Shown piece after piece: positions 62,774-64,000 of a stretch of DNA of 64,000 bases. Origin of the DNA: DASYXT01 sp035934555. Lineage in GTDB: Bacteria; Verrucomicrobiota; Verrucomicrobiia; Limisphaerales; UBA8199. The notes beneath the pieces were generated by a model. That model was not told the origin of the DNA. It ran no database searches and was given only the letters and a program-made list of their open reading frames with translations. The stretch's first letter is position 1. Each line of letters starts with the position of its first letter. The stretch lies in contig DASYXT010000097.1 in NCBI GenBank assembly GCA_035934555.1, positions 35,984 to 99,983 on the forward strand. Reading direction: 5' to 3'. The position numbers were made by a program, and so were the translations under genes.

Positions 62774-63030
62774 AATTCTTCCAGCAAACTCTGTTAATTG
62801 GAGCCTGTAGAATATGTAAGGGCCGCGAGAGCGCAAGCAGAAAGGCGGAGCGGCAATTCCTGAAGGGGCGGGACGGCCTCATCCCCTTGAAGCTGCGGAA
62901 TTAACGACGGATCGCGGGGACGAGGCCGTCTGACGAGGTCGTCCCCGCCTCAATGTGTCTGACTAAAATCCTCGCTCGAACCGGGACAAAACTCTCGTGT
63001 TCTTGCCGCATTGGTGTAGAACGCTGTCGG

Positions 63031-63882
63031 ATGGCGGCGCTGTTCTCTATTGTCACACCGAGTTATCGCAGCGGGCGCTGGCTGAAGTTGGCGATCGCTT
63101 CCGTCAGTGATCAGAAGGTGCCGCACGAACACATCGTGCAGGACGCCGGTTCCGATGACGATACCTTAGCCTGGCTGCCAGCCGAGCCCCGCGTAAAGGC
63201 CTTTGTTGAACCGGACCAGGGCATGTACGACGCGCTGAATCGCGGGTTCCGCCGCACTTCCGGCGACCTGCTAGCCTGGCTGAATTGCGACGAACAATAC
63301 CTGGAAGGCGCTTTGACGCGCGTGGCAGAGTGGTTCGCGCAGCATCCCGATACCGATGTGCTCTTTGGCGACGTGGTGATGGTGGACCGCAACGGCCGGT
63401 ACCTGGCTCATCGCAAAATGCAGACTCCGCTCAGGTTTCACACCTGGACTGCGCATTTATCCACCTTGAGTTGTGCGACCTTTTTCCGCCGGCGCGTGCT
63501 GTTCGAGCACGGCTGTTTTTTCAACCCGAAACTGCGGGACGTCGGGGACGGAGAATGGATGCTACGCTTGCTCCAACGCGGGCTGAGGATGGCAGCCCTT
63601 GGCGAGTTCACCTCCGCCTTCACCCAGACCGGAGCCAACATGAGCGCGGGTCCCAACGCGCAGCGCGAGGCCCGGGAGTTACACGCCAGCGCACCGGCCT
63701 TGGTGCGCGCATTACAGCCGCTCTGGGTTGCCCAACACCGCGTGCGCCGCTGGCTCGGCGGCATGTACCGGCAGGAACCATTTCAATTCTCACTCTATAC
63801 CGCGGACAGTCCCGCTCGGCGCCAGGCCCAGCAAGTTACCGCGCCGGTCGCCTACCGCGGGCAACGGAGCGCAGACTTTTAG
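63031..63882 (+). CDS. Glycosyltransferase family 2
   Basis: This 283-residue cytoplasmic glycosyltransferase has the GT-A start ALFSIVTPSYRSGRWLKLAIASVSDQKVPHEHIVQDAGSDDDTLAWL, the YDALNRGFRRTSGDLLAWLNCDEQYL region with a DxD-like NCDE site, and VLFGDVVMVDRNG. The acceptor is unknown; extracellular polysaccharide or cell-wall glycan is possible. The frame is open to 62953, but MAALFSIVTP at 63031 matches the family start. The final residues and the stop codon lie inside an AGTCCGC palindrome repeat. Confidence 0.88.
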   Translation: MAALFSIVTPSYRSGRWLKLAIASVSDQKVPHEHIVQDAGSDDDTLAWLPAEPRVKAFVEPDQGMYDALNRGFRRTSGDLLAWLNCDEQYLEGALTRVAEWFAQHPDTDVLFGDVVMVDRNGRYLAHRKMQTPLRFHTWTAHLSTLSCATFFRRRVLFEHGCFFNPKLRDVGDGEWMLRLLQRGLRMAALGEFTSAFTQTGANMSAGPNAQREARELHASAPALVRALQPLWVAQHRVRRWLGGMYRQEPFQFSLYTADSPARRQAQQVTAPVAYRGQRSADF

Positions 63883-63958
63883 TCAGACTTTTAGTCCGCA
63901 GCAATGCCCAAACAACTGGCGCGCGGACTTTAGTCCGCAGCAACGCCCAAATGCCAGA
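63866..63958. repeat. AGTCCGC palindrome family, two direct copies
   Basis: Two direct units, 63866-63912 and 63920-63958, share GCGGACTTTAGTCCGCAGCA followed by ACGCCCAAATG with small differences. Each matches the arm at 12489-12522. The first copy is damaged by a short duplication (AGACTTTTAGTC). It supplies the last codons and the stop of the glycosyltransferase gene. Confidence 0.8.
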
Positions 63959-64000
63959 CACGCTGCGACATACTCAAGCTCACCATCCTTCGACTGTTGC
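63883..64000. other. Window-end intergenic sequence
   Basis: Beyond the palindrome copies there are about 40 bases with no recognisable gene or signal before the window ends. Confidence 0.4.

Overview
This 64-kb window reads as one contiguous, gene-dense stretch of a GC-rich Gram-negative bacterial chromosome. The outer-membrane logic is clear: an LptF/LptG permease, an Mla-type lipid transporter, a TolC tripartite pump, and many secreted proteins with signal peptides. The mixture of LamG/Ig secreted proteins with a VTGPYTDL-type C-terminal tail, a GHL10 glycosidase, CBM9- and CBM48-like proteins, a TPR-sulfotransferase, Sel1 repeats and many short palindromic repeats suggests Verrucomicrobiota (Pedosphaera/Limisphaerales type). 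That taxonomic call is inference, because the window has no rRNA or other marker good enough to prove it.

Layout. 1-5.1 kb: the N-terminal part of SMC (minus, cut by the window edge), a GHL10 glycosidase, an SDR oxidoreductase and an LptF/G permease. 5.1-5.6 kb: a gene-free stretch with a candidate minus-strand structured RNA. 5.6-13.7 kb: YebC and a lipid-trafficking block, namely an HpnN-like RND exporter, a large protein with repeated LWPLF-type motifs, MlaE, MlaF and MlaD. 13.8-22.2 kb: secreted proteins, PurN, a CBM9-like protein, a TPR-sulfotransferase, a LamG/Ig protein, a YgjP-like metallopeptidase and an ECF sigma factor. 22.2-24.6 kb: a ClpX-like unfoldase lacking the zinc-binding domain, divergent from a DUF4202 gene. 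24.58-26.36 kb: an apparently intact ISKra4-type insertion sequence with terminal inverted repeats, a perfect 9-bp target duplication and a probable -1 frameshift site. 26.4-28.3 kb: a candidate structured RNA and guaA. 28.3-36 kb: BtpA-like protein, RNase III, a zinc-motif protein, an M29 aminopeptidase, a Sel1 protein, a UPF0316 protein, PolX and a VapBC module. 36.1-39.4 kb: thiD, aroK, queG, tRNA-Pro(CGG) and trmB. 39.4-43.6 kb: a YvlD-like membrane protein, manA, accA and a phospholipase C-like phosphoesterase. 43.8-52.7 kb: a zinc-ribbon membrane protein, a TPR protein, the NHEJ pair Ku and LigD, an alpha/beta hydrolase, a GH5-like glycosidase and two proteins of unknown function. 52.8-61.2 kb: a tripartite RND pump operon, a DUF2892 protein and a P3-type proton ATPase. 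61.5-63.9 kb: a CBM48 protein, a Tat-exported metallo-beta-lactamase-fold lipoprotein and a GT2 glycosyltransferase.

The most notable non-coding content is three candidate small RNAs, each with a sigma70-like promoter and an intrinsic terminator, and three families of interspersed repeats. The repeat families are: a palindromic terminator-like element (three loci), an AGTCCGC palindrome family (two loci), and 7-bp tandem repeats (three loci). The repeats invade gene ends and create false N- or C-terminal extensions in open reading frames, so several starts given here are moved inward. No CRISPR array, prophage or rRNA was seen. Most coding genes are ordinary housekeeping or envelope functions.
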